Assembly: GCA_024409235.1 (NCBI GenBank)
Contig: JAKSUA010000016.1
Coordinates: forward strand, 1-46,353
DNA from: Bacteroidales bacterium
GTDB taxonomy: Bacteria > Bacteroidota > Bacteroidia > Bacteroidales > UBA1715
Reading direction: 5' to 3'
DNA length: 46,353 nucleotides
Under the pieces are notes generated by a model. It was not told where the DNA came from, ran no database searches, and was given only the letters and a program-made list of their open reading frames with translations. The position numbers and the translations under genes are program-made. Of this stretch, positions 1-7,990 are shown piece by piece (position 1 is the first letter of the stretch; the number at the start of each line of letters is the position of its first letter).

Positions 1-1
1 A

Positions 2-61
2 CTCTTCAAATCTACCCTTAATCGTGCATTGGATGATAGTTGCGGATTTGAGGTTTTATAA
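2..61 (+). CDS. 3' end of an unidentified protein (partial)
   Basis: A reading frame is open from the window edge and ends in TAA at 59-61. It encodes about 19 residues ending in a GFEVL-type tail. An AT-only hairpin with a T-run follows at 71-97, which would fit a gene end. The fragment is too short to identify and could be a chance open frame. Confidence 0.35.
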   Translation, partial: LFKSTLNRALDDSCGFEVL

Positions 62-70
62 GAAAAGACA

Positions 71-97
71 AAAATAAAATTTTGTTTTATTTTTTTT
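71..97 (+). terminator. AT-only hairpin with T-run
   Basis: Nine-base arms AAAATAAAA (71-79) and TTTTATTTT (85-93) flank a 5-nt loop, and more T follows to 97. With no G-C pairs in the stem it is a weak terminator candidate. It would serve the gene ending at 61 and, read from the other strand, the MBL gene ending at 123. Confidence 0.4.
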
Positions 98-122
98 CGT
101 TTCAAACAATCTAGTTTCAATA

Positions 123-932
123 CTAAAGTTCAATAACGTCTAAATCGTTAGGTATGAAAATTTTCCCTTGAAAAAACTGTTTTGCCTCATTCATATATTT
201 TTGCTGTCGTTCAGAAACTGCAGTTTTTCCTTCTGTATGAAACAATAACGTCGCTTTTGCCCCTAACATTTCTGCATTGGAACATGAATCTTTTACTGTT
301 CCATGGTGCTTTTGATAAGGATTATAGACATCCTTTTCTGAATATAAACAATAAGCTTCTTGTAATAAATAATCAGAATTATCAACAAAAGTTTTTTCAT
401 ATTCACAATAAGGTTCATCACCCAGAAAGGATAACTTTTTCCCATTCAACAGAGTACAGGTAAAACCATGCTGTAATTCTTTTTTGCTTTGAACACTAAA
501 AAATGTTGTTTTTCTTCCTAATATATCAATAGTTTTCCCATCATCAATTGGCACAAGAATTATTCTGCTATCAAAAAAAGCATTTAATCTTGGTTGCATA
601 ACTATCCCACAAATTGTCCGGATTGCATCAAGTGACTTTTGATGTGCATATATTGTAAGGTCGCCTATATACCGTTCCTTTCGAATATGCTGTGCAATTG
701 TTCTAACAAGCCAGACAACACCAAGAATATGATCCGAATGGTTATGTGATACAAAAACATTATGAATAGAAAGAGGACTTAAATTTGCCAATTCTAACTG
801 ACGTAACAATCCGTTTCCCCCACCCCCATCAACTAAAAATAACTCGCCATCATCTCTTGAAATCGTAAAACAGGTGTTATACATTGTTGTTACCATTGCC
901 GCACCAACACCCAACATAGTCAATTTTTCCAT
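123..932 (-). CDS. MBL-fold metallo-hydrolase (RNase Z-like)
   Basis: This 269-residue protein has the metallo-beta-lactamase fold signature HNHSDH at residues 63-68, which supplies the di-zinc ligands. Further likely ligands sit in FLGDEP (about residue 170) and in the later HHGT and LFHTEG segments. The N-terminal LGVGAA and VDGGGGN strands match the RNase Z/arylsulfatase branch of the fold. There is no signal peptide, so it is probably cytoplasmic. The substrate cannot be told from sequence: tRNA 3' processing, phosphodiester or lactone hydrolysis are all possible. The residues around the motif do not identify it as a canonical tRNase Z. It is followed by nothing co-directional, and PAP2 upstream is 44 bp away on the same strand, so the two could share a transcript. 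Confidence 0.8.
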   Translation of the reverse strand: MEKLTMLGVGAAMVTTMYNTCFTISRDDGELFLVDGGGGNGLLRQLELANLSPLSIHNVFVSHNHSDHILGVVWLVRTIAQHIRKERYIGDLTIYAHQKSLDAIRTICGIVMQPRLNAFFDSRIILVPIDDGKTIDILGRKTTFFSVQSKKELQHGFTCTLLNGKKLSFLGDEPYCEYEKTFVDNSDYLLQEAYCLYSEKDVYNPYQKHHGTVKDSCSNAEMLGAKATLLFHTEGKTAVSERQQKYMNEAKQFFQGKIFIPNDLDVIEL

Positions 933-976
933 AATCCTTTAGTTATTTAAGTAACAACAAAATCCTTCCTAATTTA

Positions 977-1717
977 TTAAAAAACTAGAGAAAAGCCCAT
1001 CAAGCAATTATTTTCCCCAATAGATATTGTTGGAGTTATTGCGCTTACTTTGTTTGATTTTTTATTTAACTCAGGACACAACCAATTTCCTATTCTTGCA
1101 CTCAAAATACCAATTCCAGCTCCCGCAACCACATCGTGAATCCAATGTCTATCATTATATACACGCATTGCTCCTACTGTTGTTGCTACCACATAAGCAA
1201 CTGATCCATAGATGTTTCCATATTCCAATCTTACAAGTTCTGCTCCCGTAAATGCTGTAGCAGTATGTCCAGAAGGAAATGAATTACATTTGTTGCTGTC
1301 AGGGCGTTTTTCACTAACAGTATATTTCAAACCTTCTGTCATAACCACCATGCTTGCATACGCAATCAAAGGAGTCAGCAGTTTTTCTGCAAACGAACGG
1401 TTTGTATTCAAAGAAGTCAGATTCAAGCCCATATACATTGTTACAGGAAGATATTGAATCCAATCATCTACTTCGGTATGATAAGAATGCAACAATATCT
1501 TTTCGTGCGTTGCAACTGACAATTTACTCAATGGCGAATTAGGAATTAATCCTGTTGCTCCGACTAATCCGATTGAAACAGGCATTATGATTTGTTTTGC
1601 ATCGAAACGAGTCTCTTTTTCTGAACATAATACAGAATCTGTTTGTGCTGTTCCCTGTACAAATTGTAACCCTAATAATACAATCAGTGTAACTTTTATT
1701 CCTAAACCTATTCGCAT
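977..1717 (-). CDS. PAP2-family membrane phosphatase
   Basis: This 246-residue protein carries the three motifs of the type 2 phosphatidic acid phosphatase superfamily: KYTVSEKRP (131-139), SFPSGH (146-151) and R185 followed by RHWIHD (190-195). The PSGH and last-motif histidines are the catalytic pair. An N-terminal hydrophobic stretch (about residues 7-22) resembles a signal sequence ending near GTAQ. The C-terminus ends in phenylalanine after a beta-like stretch, as in outer-membrane proteins of this phylum. Likely substrates are lipid phosphates such as undecaprenyl pyrophosphate, phosphatidic acid or lipid A phosphates; sequence does not decide. A -7-like box lies at 1746-1753. Confidence 0.85.
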   Translation of the reverse strand: MRIGLGIKVTLIVLLGLQFVQGTAQTDSVLCSEKETRFDAKQIIMPVSIGLVGATGLIPNSPLSKLSVATHEKILLHSYHTEVDDWIQYLPVTMYMGLNLTSLNTNRSFAEKLLTPLIAYASMVVMTEGLKYTVSEKRPDSNKCNSFPSGHTATAFTGAELVRLEYGNIYGSVAYVVATTVGAMRVYNDRHWIHDVVAGAGIGILSARIGNWLCPELNKKSNKVSAITPTISIGENNCLMGFSLVF

Positions 1718-1745
1718 ATTTTATTATCAAAAAGATTTTTCTCCA

Positions 1746-1753
1746 CAAAAATA
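1746..1753 (-). promoter_or_regulatory. -7 box TATTTTTG for the PAP2 gene
   Basis: The minus strand reads TATTTTTG, an exact match to the Bacteroidota -7 consensus TAnnTTTG, about 29 bases upstream of the ATG at 1717. No clear -33 element was assigned. Confidence 0.45.
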
Positions 1754-1903
1754 GAAAAACAAATTTGTACTTTACACCACTAATATCGTTAGATAAAAAT
1801 GTTTTTATCGAATTTTTCAAAATTTCTTCTTGTTTTAGAGAATCTTACATGCAAAAAATTGTAATTTCGCAAAAATTCGATTCTTCAATTTAAACTTATT
1901 GTA

Positions 1904-2215
1904 TTGGAACTAAATATAACACAGAAAAAGCCTTCGGAATGTACCAATATTACCGAAGTTCGTAATGAAATCGACAACATCGACAAGGTTGTGATTGCTC
2001 TTTTGAAAGAACGTTTTCAATATGTTAAGGAAGTTGTTAAATACAAAGAAAAAACGGCAGCAAGCATAGAAGCTTCCGACAGACGTGAAGCAGTTATTGT
2101 TCAACGCCGCCAATGGGCTGAAGAAAACGGTTTGAATCCAGATGTCATTGAAGAAATCTACAAACGTCTTATTCAATACTTTATAGACGAAGAGAAAAAG
2201 ATTATAAATTTGTAA
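1904..2215 (+). CDS. AroQ-class chorismate mutase / PchB-like protein
   Basis: This 103-residue protein is an all-alpha AroQ-class chorismate mutase. Its layout follows PchB (isochorismate-pyruvate lyase) closely: a PSECTNI lead-in, EVRNEIDNIDKVVIALLKER (helix 1), KYKEKTAAS, then RRQWAEENGL and a C-terminal IQYFIDEEKKI helix. The WAEENGL segment is characteristic of the PchB branch. The start must be TTG at 1904, because there is no in-frame ATG anywhere in the protein. A TAATTTCG box at 1862-1869 is near the -7 consensus. The gene is 18 bp upstream of an HMGL-like aldolase and probably co-transcribed. Whether it acts on chorismate, isochorismate or another substrate is undetermined. Confidence 0.85.
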   Translation: MELNITQKKPSECTNITEVRNEIDNIDKVVIALLKERFQYVKEVVKYKEKTAASIEASDRREAVIVQRRQWAEENGLNPDVIEEIYKRLIQYFIDEEKKIINL

Positions 2216-2233
2216 ATTATATACTTTAATAAT

Positions 2234-3184
2234 ATGTTCAGAAAAGAATTAAAAATTTTGGATTGCACTGTCCGTGACGGTGGTTTGATGAACAAATGGC
2301 AATTCAGTAAAGATTTTGTTAAAGCCATTTACACTTCTTGTGTAGATGCTGGAATTGATTATATGGAAATTGGCTATATCAGTAGCGAAGACCAATTTTC
2401 GCGCGATGTATATGGTCCATGGAAATTCTGTGCAGAAGACGAACTTCGTGAGATTGTTGGCGACAACAATACAAACACAAAACTTTCTGTAATGGCAGAT
2501 ATCGGTCGTATTAAATTTGACGACATACGTCCTAAATCAGAAAGTGTTATTGATTTGTTCCGTGTAGCATGCTACGATCATCAGATTGATAAAGCAATAG
2601 AACTTGCTCATCATGTAATGGACAAAGGTTACGAAGCAACTATCAACCTTATGGCTGTTTCAAAAGTTACAGAACGTAGTTTGAATGAAGTTCTTGACGA
2701 TGTTGCAAAATCAAGAGTTGGCACATTCTATTTGGTTGACAGTTTCGGTAGTTTGTATTCTGAGGACATTCACAACTTGATGACTAAATACAAAGAAGCA
2801 TTACCTGGAAAAACAATTGGTTTCCACGGACACAACAACCAACAATTAGCTTATGCAAATACAATTGAATGTATCATCGACGGAGCTAACATGCTTGATG
2901 CCACAATGTTAGGTATTGGCCGTGGTGCAGGAAACTGTCCTATGGAATTATTAATTTCATTCCTAAAAAATCCTAAATACAAATTACGTCCAATTCTTAA
3001 GGTTATTCAAGAACAAGTAAAACCTCTTCAGAAACAAATTGACTGGGGATATTTTATGCCTTACTTGATTTCCGGTTCAATGAACGAACACCCACGCTCT
3101 GCTATGGCTTGGATGGACAGTGAAAAGAAAGATGACTATGTTGCTTTCTACGACGAATTCATGCACGAAAAAGGTATGTTATAA
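2234..3184 (+). CDS. DRE-TIM metallolyase / HMGL-like aldolase
   Basis: This 316-residue protein has the HMGL-like TIM barrel. The N-terminal ILDCTVRDGG (8-17) supplies the catalytic Arg-Asp pair, and the HGHNN motif in IGFHGHNNQQLA supplies metal-binding histidines. GIGRGAGNCPMELL near the C-terminus is typical of the 4-hydroxy-2-oxovalerate aldolase (DmpG) and isopropylmalate-synthase branch. Citramalate or isopropylmalate synthases are longer and carry extra C-terminal domains that are absent here. It probably makes or cleaves a C-C bond next to a 2-oxo acid using a divalent metal. The partner gene upstream acts on chorismate-like compounds, so an aromatic or pyruvate-releasing pathway is possible but unproven. 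Confidence 0.8.
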   Translation: MFRKELKILDCTVRDGGLMNKWQFSKDFVKAIYTSCVDAGIDYMEIGYISSEDQFSRDVYGPWKFCAEDELREIVGDNNTNTKLSVMADIGRIKFDDIRPKSESVIDLFRVACYDHQIDKAIELAHHVMDKGYEATINLMAVSKVTERSLNEVLDDVAKSRVGTFYLVDSFGSLYSEDIHNLMTKYKEALPGKTIGFHGHNNQQLAYANTIECIIDGANMLDATMLGIGRGAGNCPMELLISFLKNPKYKLRPILKVIQEQVKPLQKQIDWGYFMPYLISGSMNEHPRSAMAWMDSEKKDDYVAFYDEFMHEKGML

Positions 3185-3205
3185 TCTAACCTACCATATA
3201 GATAT

Positions 3206-3238
3206 AAAAAAAGACTTACAAATTGTAAGTCTTTTTTT
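3206..3238. terminator. Bidirectional rho-independent terminator
   Basis: A strong hairpin has arms around GACTTAC and GTAAGTC, with A-runs on the left and T-runs on the right. It lies between the convergent aldolase gene (ends 3184) and the response-regulator gene (ends 3265) and can end both transcripts. Confidence 0.85.
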
Positions 3239-3264
3239 ATATATCTACCCTATTTTACTTTTTT

Positions 3265-4047
3265 CTATTTTGTCAACCATTGTTTAAATTCCGTAGCCGA
3301 AGTCGGAGGAATTACAATATCATCGGGAGGGGTGATGATTAAATTTACCCGTAACTTACTTTTAAACCAATGTGAAATATCCCGAATAGCTTTACGAGCA
3401 ACAATATACTGACGATTTACCCGATAAAAATCACGTGGATCTAACTGAGTACGTAACGAATCTAGAGATTTATCAAGAACAACAGAACGTCCGTCCAATG
3501 TATAAATCTTTGCCATTCGCATTTCAGCTTTTATAAAAGCAATTTGTGCTATTTCTAAAGGTACAAATTTATCTCCTGATGGAATCAATATACTACGTGG
3601 ATAAATTTTCTGATCGGATGTATATGTAGCAAGCAGATTAGAAATTTGTTCTCTCATAATGTCCCCCGCATCTTGCTTATTTGCAGAAGATAGCAAGCCC
3701 TGCTCTATTTTTACAAAAGCTCTCTCTAGCTTTTCTGTAGAAACAGGTTTTAGAAGATAATCCACACAATTTACTTCAAACGCACGCAAGGCATACTCAT
3801 CATAACTAGTTGTAAAAACAGTCGGACAGGTTACTTCTGTTTGCTCAAATATGCAGAAAGACAAGCCATCGCTTAGTTGAATGTCCATAAATAGCAAGTC
3901 CGGTTGCTCGTTTTGTTCAAACCACTGAACGGCTTGGTGTACACTTCGTAGTGTGGCAACAATTTCCGTATTGGGACGAATGCTCAAAATTTTATCTTGT
4001 AACGATTCTGACGCTATCAATTCATCTTCTACTATGGCAACTCTCAT
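3265..4047 (-). CDS. LytTR-family response regulator
   Basis: This 260-residue protein has a receiver domain (about 1-120) followed by a LytTR DNA-binding domain (about 150-258). The phospho-acceptor is D55 in LLFMDIQLSDG. Acidic residues VEDE sit at the N-terminus, the switch threonine lies in VFTTSYDEYA, and the conserved lysine is in DYLLKPV. The C-terminal FYRVNRQYIV segment is typical of LytTR. Its start overlaps the end of the sensor kinase gene by 4 bp (ATGA), so the two are translationally coupled. LytTR regulators bind paired direct repeats; its targets cannot be named from sequence. The gene is last in a long run starting at fabF. Confidence 0.92.
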   Translation of the reverse strand: MRVAIVEDELIASESLQDKILSIRPNTEIVATLRSVHQAVQWFEQNEQPDLLFMDIQLSDGLSFCIFEQTEVTCPTVFTTSYDEYALRAFEVNCVDYLLKPVSTEKLERAFVKIEQGLLSSANKQDAGDIMREQISNLLATYTSDQKIYPRSILIPSGDKFVPLEIAQIAFIKAEMRMAKIYTLDGRSVVLDKSLDSLRTQLDPRDFYRVNRQYIVARKAIRDISHWFKSKLRVNLIITPPDDIVIPPTSATEFKQWLTK

Positions 4048-5105
4048 ACAAATACTGGTATTTCAACAGAAAAACGAAGGTCGTTTTTACGAATTATGAT
4101 TTCTGGCAAGTCCATTAATCGGTATCGTTCGTTCAAATTACTTAATCCCGTACCGGAATTACGACTTGCTTGTTGATACGGCTTCAAATTTACGTTATTG
4201 CTGACAATTACGTATAAACTATCAGGACGCATATCAGTGCTTATTTCTATAATGAGTGGTTTTTCCTCACTGAACGTGTTGTGCTTTATCGCATTTTCAA
4301 CCAACAATTGAATACTTACGGCAGGAATATGTGTTTCCATCCAATCTTCTGGTATGCTGATGTTTACTTGAAAAGCTTTGCCATATCGCACTTCAGTCAT
4401 ATATAAATAGGAACGTGTAAAATCCAATTCTTCTTGCAATGTCACAACATTTGCATTTCGTAGAAGGTAATGGTACACGTTACTTAATTCCGTTAGGAAT
4501 TTTTTTCCACGTACATTTTCATTCTTCATCAATCCTTCCAACGTGTTAAGCGAATTGAACAGAAAATGAGGTGATAGTTGTTTTTTAAGTAGGGTAGCTT
4601 CTTTTTGTAGATTCTCGGCTCGTTGACTTACCAATTCAAGCTGTTGCTCGCGAGATTGTAATAAGAATCTCAAAGAATAAGCTGTAAGGTAGCCATATAC
4701 AATTTGTACTAGCCAAATTAAGTGACTAAATAGAAATCTGTCTTCCAATGTCACCAAACTCTCAACGCCGGTAATTTTCAAAATCCATAGTTGAGAATGA
4801 ACCATCAATTTAAATAATGGGTAGTAGATTATTGCCAAAACTGCTAATGAAACTAATACAATTTTGACTTGTGATGCACCATTCTGATTTCCCCATTTTG
4901 AAACAATATGTAGGATCTCGTATATACAGAAATATAGCAATAGTGATTGAACTAATTCCATTGCAATTTCCATCCACGAATGGTGGTAGAAAATAAACAA
5001 TAGCACTGACCATAGGCCAGTGCTAAAGAGGGTTAACGCAACCATTAAAAGCCAGATATTATGCTGCGTTAGGAAATTTTGTGTTGATATGTTAAACCAT
5101 TTCAT
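4044..5105 (-). CDS. LytS/YehU-type sensor histidine kinase
   Basis: This 353-residue protein has about four hydrophobic segments in its first 150 residues, a short coiled coil (150-175), and the His_kinase domain motif LSPHFLFNSLNTLEGL with the phospho-acceptor H180. The ATPase module follows, with the N-box VENAIKHN and a G-box around GTGLSNLNERY. No extracellular sensory domain is evident, so the signal is probably sensed in or near the membrane. It pairs with the response regulator that overlaps its stop codon. Only 20 bp separate its start from the fabD stop, which suggests read-through from the fatty-acid genes. Confidence 0.92.
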   Translation of the reverse strand: MKWFNISTQNFLTQHNIWLLMVALTLFSTGLWSVLLFIFYHHSWMEIAMELVQSLLLYFCIYEILHIVSKWGNQNGASQVKIVLVSLAVLAIIYYPLFKLMVHSQLWILKITGVESLVTLEDRFLFSHLIWLVQIVYGYLTAYSLRFLLQSREQQLELVSQRAENLQKEATLLKKQLSPHFLFNSLNTLEGLMKNENVRGKKFLTELSNVYHYLLRNANVVTLQEELDFTRSYLYMTEVRYGKAFQVNISIPEDWMETHIPAVSIQLLVENAIKHNTFSEEKPLIIEISTDMRPDSLYVIVSNNVNLKPYQQASRNSGTGLSNLNERYRLMDLPEIIIRKNDLRFSVEIPVFV

Positions 5106-5125
5106 AATATCTGTGCCAAATACAA

Positions 5126-5986
5126 CTATTTACTAGCTTGAATACGACCAATTAGACCAGTCAATACTTGACCTGGACCGCATTCTGTGAATTCAGTCAT
5201 GCCGTCGGCTATCATATTTTTAACCGAATTTGTCCATCTAACAGGTGCTGTTAGTTGTGCCAACAAATTCTTTTTTATTTCCTCTGTATTGGTATGAGGT
5301 AATGCATCTACATTTTGATAGATTGGACAAACCGGAGTTTTAAATTCTGTATTTTCAATTGCTTTTGCTAATTCCACACGAGCAGGTTCCATCAATGGAG
5401 AATGGAATGCACCACCAACAGTAAGAGGAAGAGCACGTTTTGCTCCAGCTTCTTTCATTGAAGCACAAGCTTTATCGATAGCTGAAATTTCACCTGAAAT
5501 AACAACCTGTCCAGGACTATTATAATTTGCAGCAACAACTATACCTTCTGTATCCGAACAGATTTTTTCAATAACATCATCTGGTAAAGCTATGATTGCA
5601 GCCATCGTACCTTTTACTTTTTCGCAACAAGCTTGCATAGCCATTGCACGGGCATACACCAAACGCAACCCATCTTCAAAGCTTAAACAACCACTTGCTA
5701 CAAGTGCAGAAAATTCACCAAGTGAATGACCTGCAACCATATCTGGTTTGAATTCTTCACCTAAACAAACTGCAGAAATTACAGAATATAGGAAAACTGC
5801 AGGTTGAGTAACCTTAGTTTCTTTTAACTCTTCTGCTGTTCCTTCGAACATTATATCCGTAATACGATAGCCAAGAATTTCGTTTGCTTTATCAAACATT
5901 TCTTTTGCCTTAGCATTACTTTCATATAGGTCTTTACCCATTCCTACGAACTGAGCTCCCTGACCTGGGAATACATATGCTTTCAT
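5126..5986 (-). CDS. fabD: Malonyl-CoA:ACP transacylase
   Basis: This 286-residue enzyme transfers malonyl groups from CoA to acyl carrier protein, the entry step for chain extension in type II fatty-acid synthesis. Visible motifs are FPGQGAQ at the N-terminus, the nucleophile S88 in AGHSLGE, and the catalytic histidine in GGAFHSPLM near residue 199. C-terminal GPGQVLTGL is also typical. Length is slightly short of the usual 300-310 residues but no domain is missing. It is the last enzyme in the fab run, 10 bp after fabI. It should act in the cytoplasm. Confidence 0.95.
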   Translation of the reverse strand: MKAYVFPGQGAQFVGMGKDLYESNAKAKEMFDKANEILGYRITDIMFEGTAEELKETKVTQPAVFLYSVISAVCLGEEFKPDMVAGHSLGEFSALVASGCLSFEDGLRLVYARAMAMQACCEKVKGTMAAIIALPDDVIEKICSDTEGIVVAANYNSPGQVVISGEISAIDKACASMKEAGAKRALPLTVGGAFHSPLMEPARVELAKAIENTEFKTPVCPIYQNVDALPHTNTEEIKKNLLAQLTAPVRWTNSVKNMIADGMTEFTECGPGQVLTGLIGRIQASK

Positions 5987-5996
5987 TTTCTTTTTC

Positions 5997-6791
5997 TTAT
6001 AAAATTTCTGAACTTGTAATCATACTTGAAAATCCTCCATCATTGTAAAGATTTTGCATTGTTATCGCACGAGTATAATCACTGAATAATGTTACTATAT
6101 AATCTGCACAATCATCTGCAGAAGCATTTCCTAGAGGAGAAAGACGATCTGCGTAATCAAACATCTTATCCATTCCAGCAATACCTGAACCTGCAGAAGT
6201 CATTGTTGGAGACTGAGAAACAGTATTGATACGAACACGATTACGACGACCGTATATCGTACCAAAATTTCGAGTCACAGACTGAAGCAAAGCTTTCGCA
6301 TCTGCCATATCCGAATATCCTGCAACCGCACGGTCGGCAGCAATATATGACAATGCAACAACAGATCCATTATCTTTAAGTGCATCTTTTGCATAAAGCA
6401 CACTTAATAATTTATGGAAAGAAATTGCAGATATGTCCAGAGTCTTATTCATAAAATCATAATTAAGACTTTCGTAAGGAATACTCTTTCTAATATTTGG
6501 AGACATACCTACAGAATGAAGAACAAAATCAAATTTTCCTTCAAAATGTACCATTGTTTCATCAACCAACGCTTCCAAATCTGTCACACTTGTTGCATCA
6601 GCAACAATAACAGGAGCTTTACACTTTTCTGATAAAGCATTGATTGTTCCTAAACGCAAAGCCATTGCGGTATTCGTAAGTACAATTTCAGCACCTTCAC
6701 GAACAGCAGCTTCAGCAGTTTTCCATGCAATTGATTTATCATTCAACGCACCGAAAATAATTCCTTTTTTACCTTTTAATAAATCGGCCAT
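5997..6791 (-). CDS. fabI: Enoyl-ACP reductase (NADH)
   Basis: This enzyme performs the last reduction of each fatty-acid elongation cycle. The ATG at 6791 (MADLLKGKKG) is preferred over an upstream ATG at 6827, because the earlier start would overlap fabG and adds residues not seen in the family; the result is 264 residues. The nucleotide-binding segment GIIFGALND replaces a strict GxGxxG. The active site LSYIAAD, then GYSDMADAK, keeps the family's Tyr-Tyr-Lys spacing. The C-terminal LYNDGGFSS is the usual FabI ending. This isoform is the type targeted by triclosan in other bacteria. It sits 11 bp after fabG. Confidence 0.95.
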   Translation of the reverse strand: MADLLKGKKGIIFGALNDKSIAWKTAEAAVREGAEIVLTNTAMALRLGTINALSEKCKAPVIVADATSVTDLEALVDETMVHFEGKFDFVLHSVGMSPNIRKSIPYESLNYDFMNKTLDISAISFHKLLSVLYAKDALKDNGSVVALSYIAADRAVAGYSDMADAKALLQSVTRNFGTIYGRRNRVRINTVSQSPTMTSAGSGIAGMDKMFDYADRLSPLGNASADDCADYIVTLFSDYTRAITMQNLYNDGGFSSMITSSEIL

Positions 6792-6802
6792 TTTCTTTGT
6801 TT

Positions 6803-7552
6803 TTATTTGTTCATACCTCCGCAACAACTAATAACTTGTGCATTTATATAAGAAGACATTTCTGATGCTAAAAATAAAGCAACCTGTGCAACTTCTTCTG
6901 GTTTACCTGGACGACGTAAAGCAATTCTACCTACATAGTCAGTAACCATTGCTTCTGGCATAAATTCAGTCATTTCTGTAAGAATATAACCTGGAGCAAT
7001 ACAGTTTGTTCTAATGTTTTTAGGTCCCATTTCTTTTGCCAAAGATTTAGAAAATCCTATTAATCCAGCTTTAGCTGCAGCATAATTACATTGACCAGGA
7101 TTTCCACCTTGACCAACAACACTGGAAATGTTTATAATGCTTCCGCCTTTTCTTTTCAAGAAAAATGGAAGTGCTGTCTGAATCGTATTGAATGCAGCTT
7201 TTAAGTCAACTGACATAACATCGTCCCAAGCTTTTTCACTCATACGCAACAATAAACCATCGCGAGTGATACCGGCATTGTTTACAAGTACATCAAGACC
7301 ACCGAATTCTTGGATTGCAGGTTGCAAAATGTCAACCACAGCTTGTTTGTCTGCAACATTCACAGCTACGATTTTTACCTTACCACCGAAAGCCTGAAGT
7401 TGTTCAACAGCTGCTGCAGAATCATCGGTATTACGAGTCGTTGTTACAATCAAGTCTGCACCTGCTTCTGCAAAAGCTTTTGATATTGCAAAACCAATTC
7501 CACGAACACCACCAGTTACAACAGCAACTTTTCCTGCTAGTAATTTATTCAT
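6803..7552 (-). CDS. fabG: 3-oxoacyl-ACP reductase
   Basis: This short-chain dehydrogenase reduces 3-oxoacyl-ACP with NADPH. From the ATG at 7552 it has 249 residues: nucleotide motif TGGVRGIG (13-20), NNAG (91-94), and the catalytic triad S144 in NISSVVG, Y157 and K161, spaced as in characterised FabG. The ATG at 7564 (four residues earlier) is an alternative start. It lies between fabZ (18 bp upstream) and fabI (11 bp downstream), which supports a fatty-acid role over another SDR function. Confidence 0.93.
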   Translation of the reverse strand: MNKLLAGKVAVVTGGVRGIGFAISKAFAEAGADLIVTTTRNTDDSAAAVEQLQAFGGKVKIVAVNVADKQAVVDILQPAIQEFGGLDVLVNNAGITRDGLLLRMSEKAWDDVMSVDLKAAFNTIQTALPFFLKRKGGSIINISSVVGQGGNPGQCNYAAAKAGLIGFSKSLAKEMGPKNIRTNCIAPGYILTEMTEFMPEAMVTDYVGRIALRRPGKPEEVAQVALFLASEMSSYINAQVISCCGGMNK

Positions 7553-7570
7553 ATTTTCTACCATAGCATA

Positions 7571-7990
7571 TTATTTTCTAGGAGTTAATGCAACTGTCAA
7601 CTTTCCTGAACAGCAAACTTTTCCGTTCACATAAGCAGTTGCGTCCGTAAATATAATATTTCCTCTGACATTTGCCAACTTTGCGTGCGTTTCCACAGTA
7701 TCTCCAGGCAAAACAGTTCTTTTGAAACGGACATCATTTAAACCAACAAACATTGGTACGACATTACCATCTAATTTTTCCGCTACCAACAAAGAAGAAC
7801 CTTGTGCCATTATTTCACAAAGAATAACACCTGGCACGACAGGCATGCCAGGGAAATGTCCATTCAAGAAATGTTCATCGCCTTTGACTGTATATTTAGA
7901 TATGGCTTCCCCATTCTCTAATACAACCTCGTCCACCAAAAGCATTGGCTCACGGTGTGGCAATATTCTCTTTATTTCCTCTCGGTTCAT
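7571..7990 (-). CDS. fabZ: 3-hydroxyacyl-ACP dehydratase
   Basis: This 139-residue hotdog-fold enzyme dehydrates 3-hydroxyacyl-ACP. The catalytic residues are visible: H45 in NGHFPGMP and E59 in VILCEIMAQ. The opening segment NREEIKRILPHREPMLLVDE is of the style I associate with Clostridia-type FabZ. In many Bacteroidota a FabZ domain is fused to LpxC, so this stand-alone copy may be an additional one. Its start overlaps the fabF stop by one base, implying coupled translation. Confidence 0.92.
   Translation of the reverse strand: MNREEIKRILPHREPMLLVDEVVLENGEAISKYTVKGDEHFLNGHFPGMPVVPGVILCEIMAQGSSLLVAEKLDGNVVPMFVGLNDVRFKRTVLPGDTVETHAKLANVRGNIIFTDATAYVNGKVCCSGKLTVALTPRK

Noticed and set aside
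123..932. Canonical tRNase Z
   Set aside because: The HxHxDH motif is present but is shared by the whole fold, and no exosite arm or other tRNase Z-specific feature could be recognised.
1539..1820. 93-residue minus-strand open frame over the PAP2 gene start
   Set aside because: It overlaps the PAP2 gene in another frame, has a basic unstructured translation, and the PAP2 motifs are complete in their own frame.
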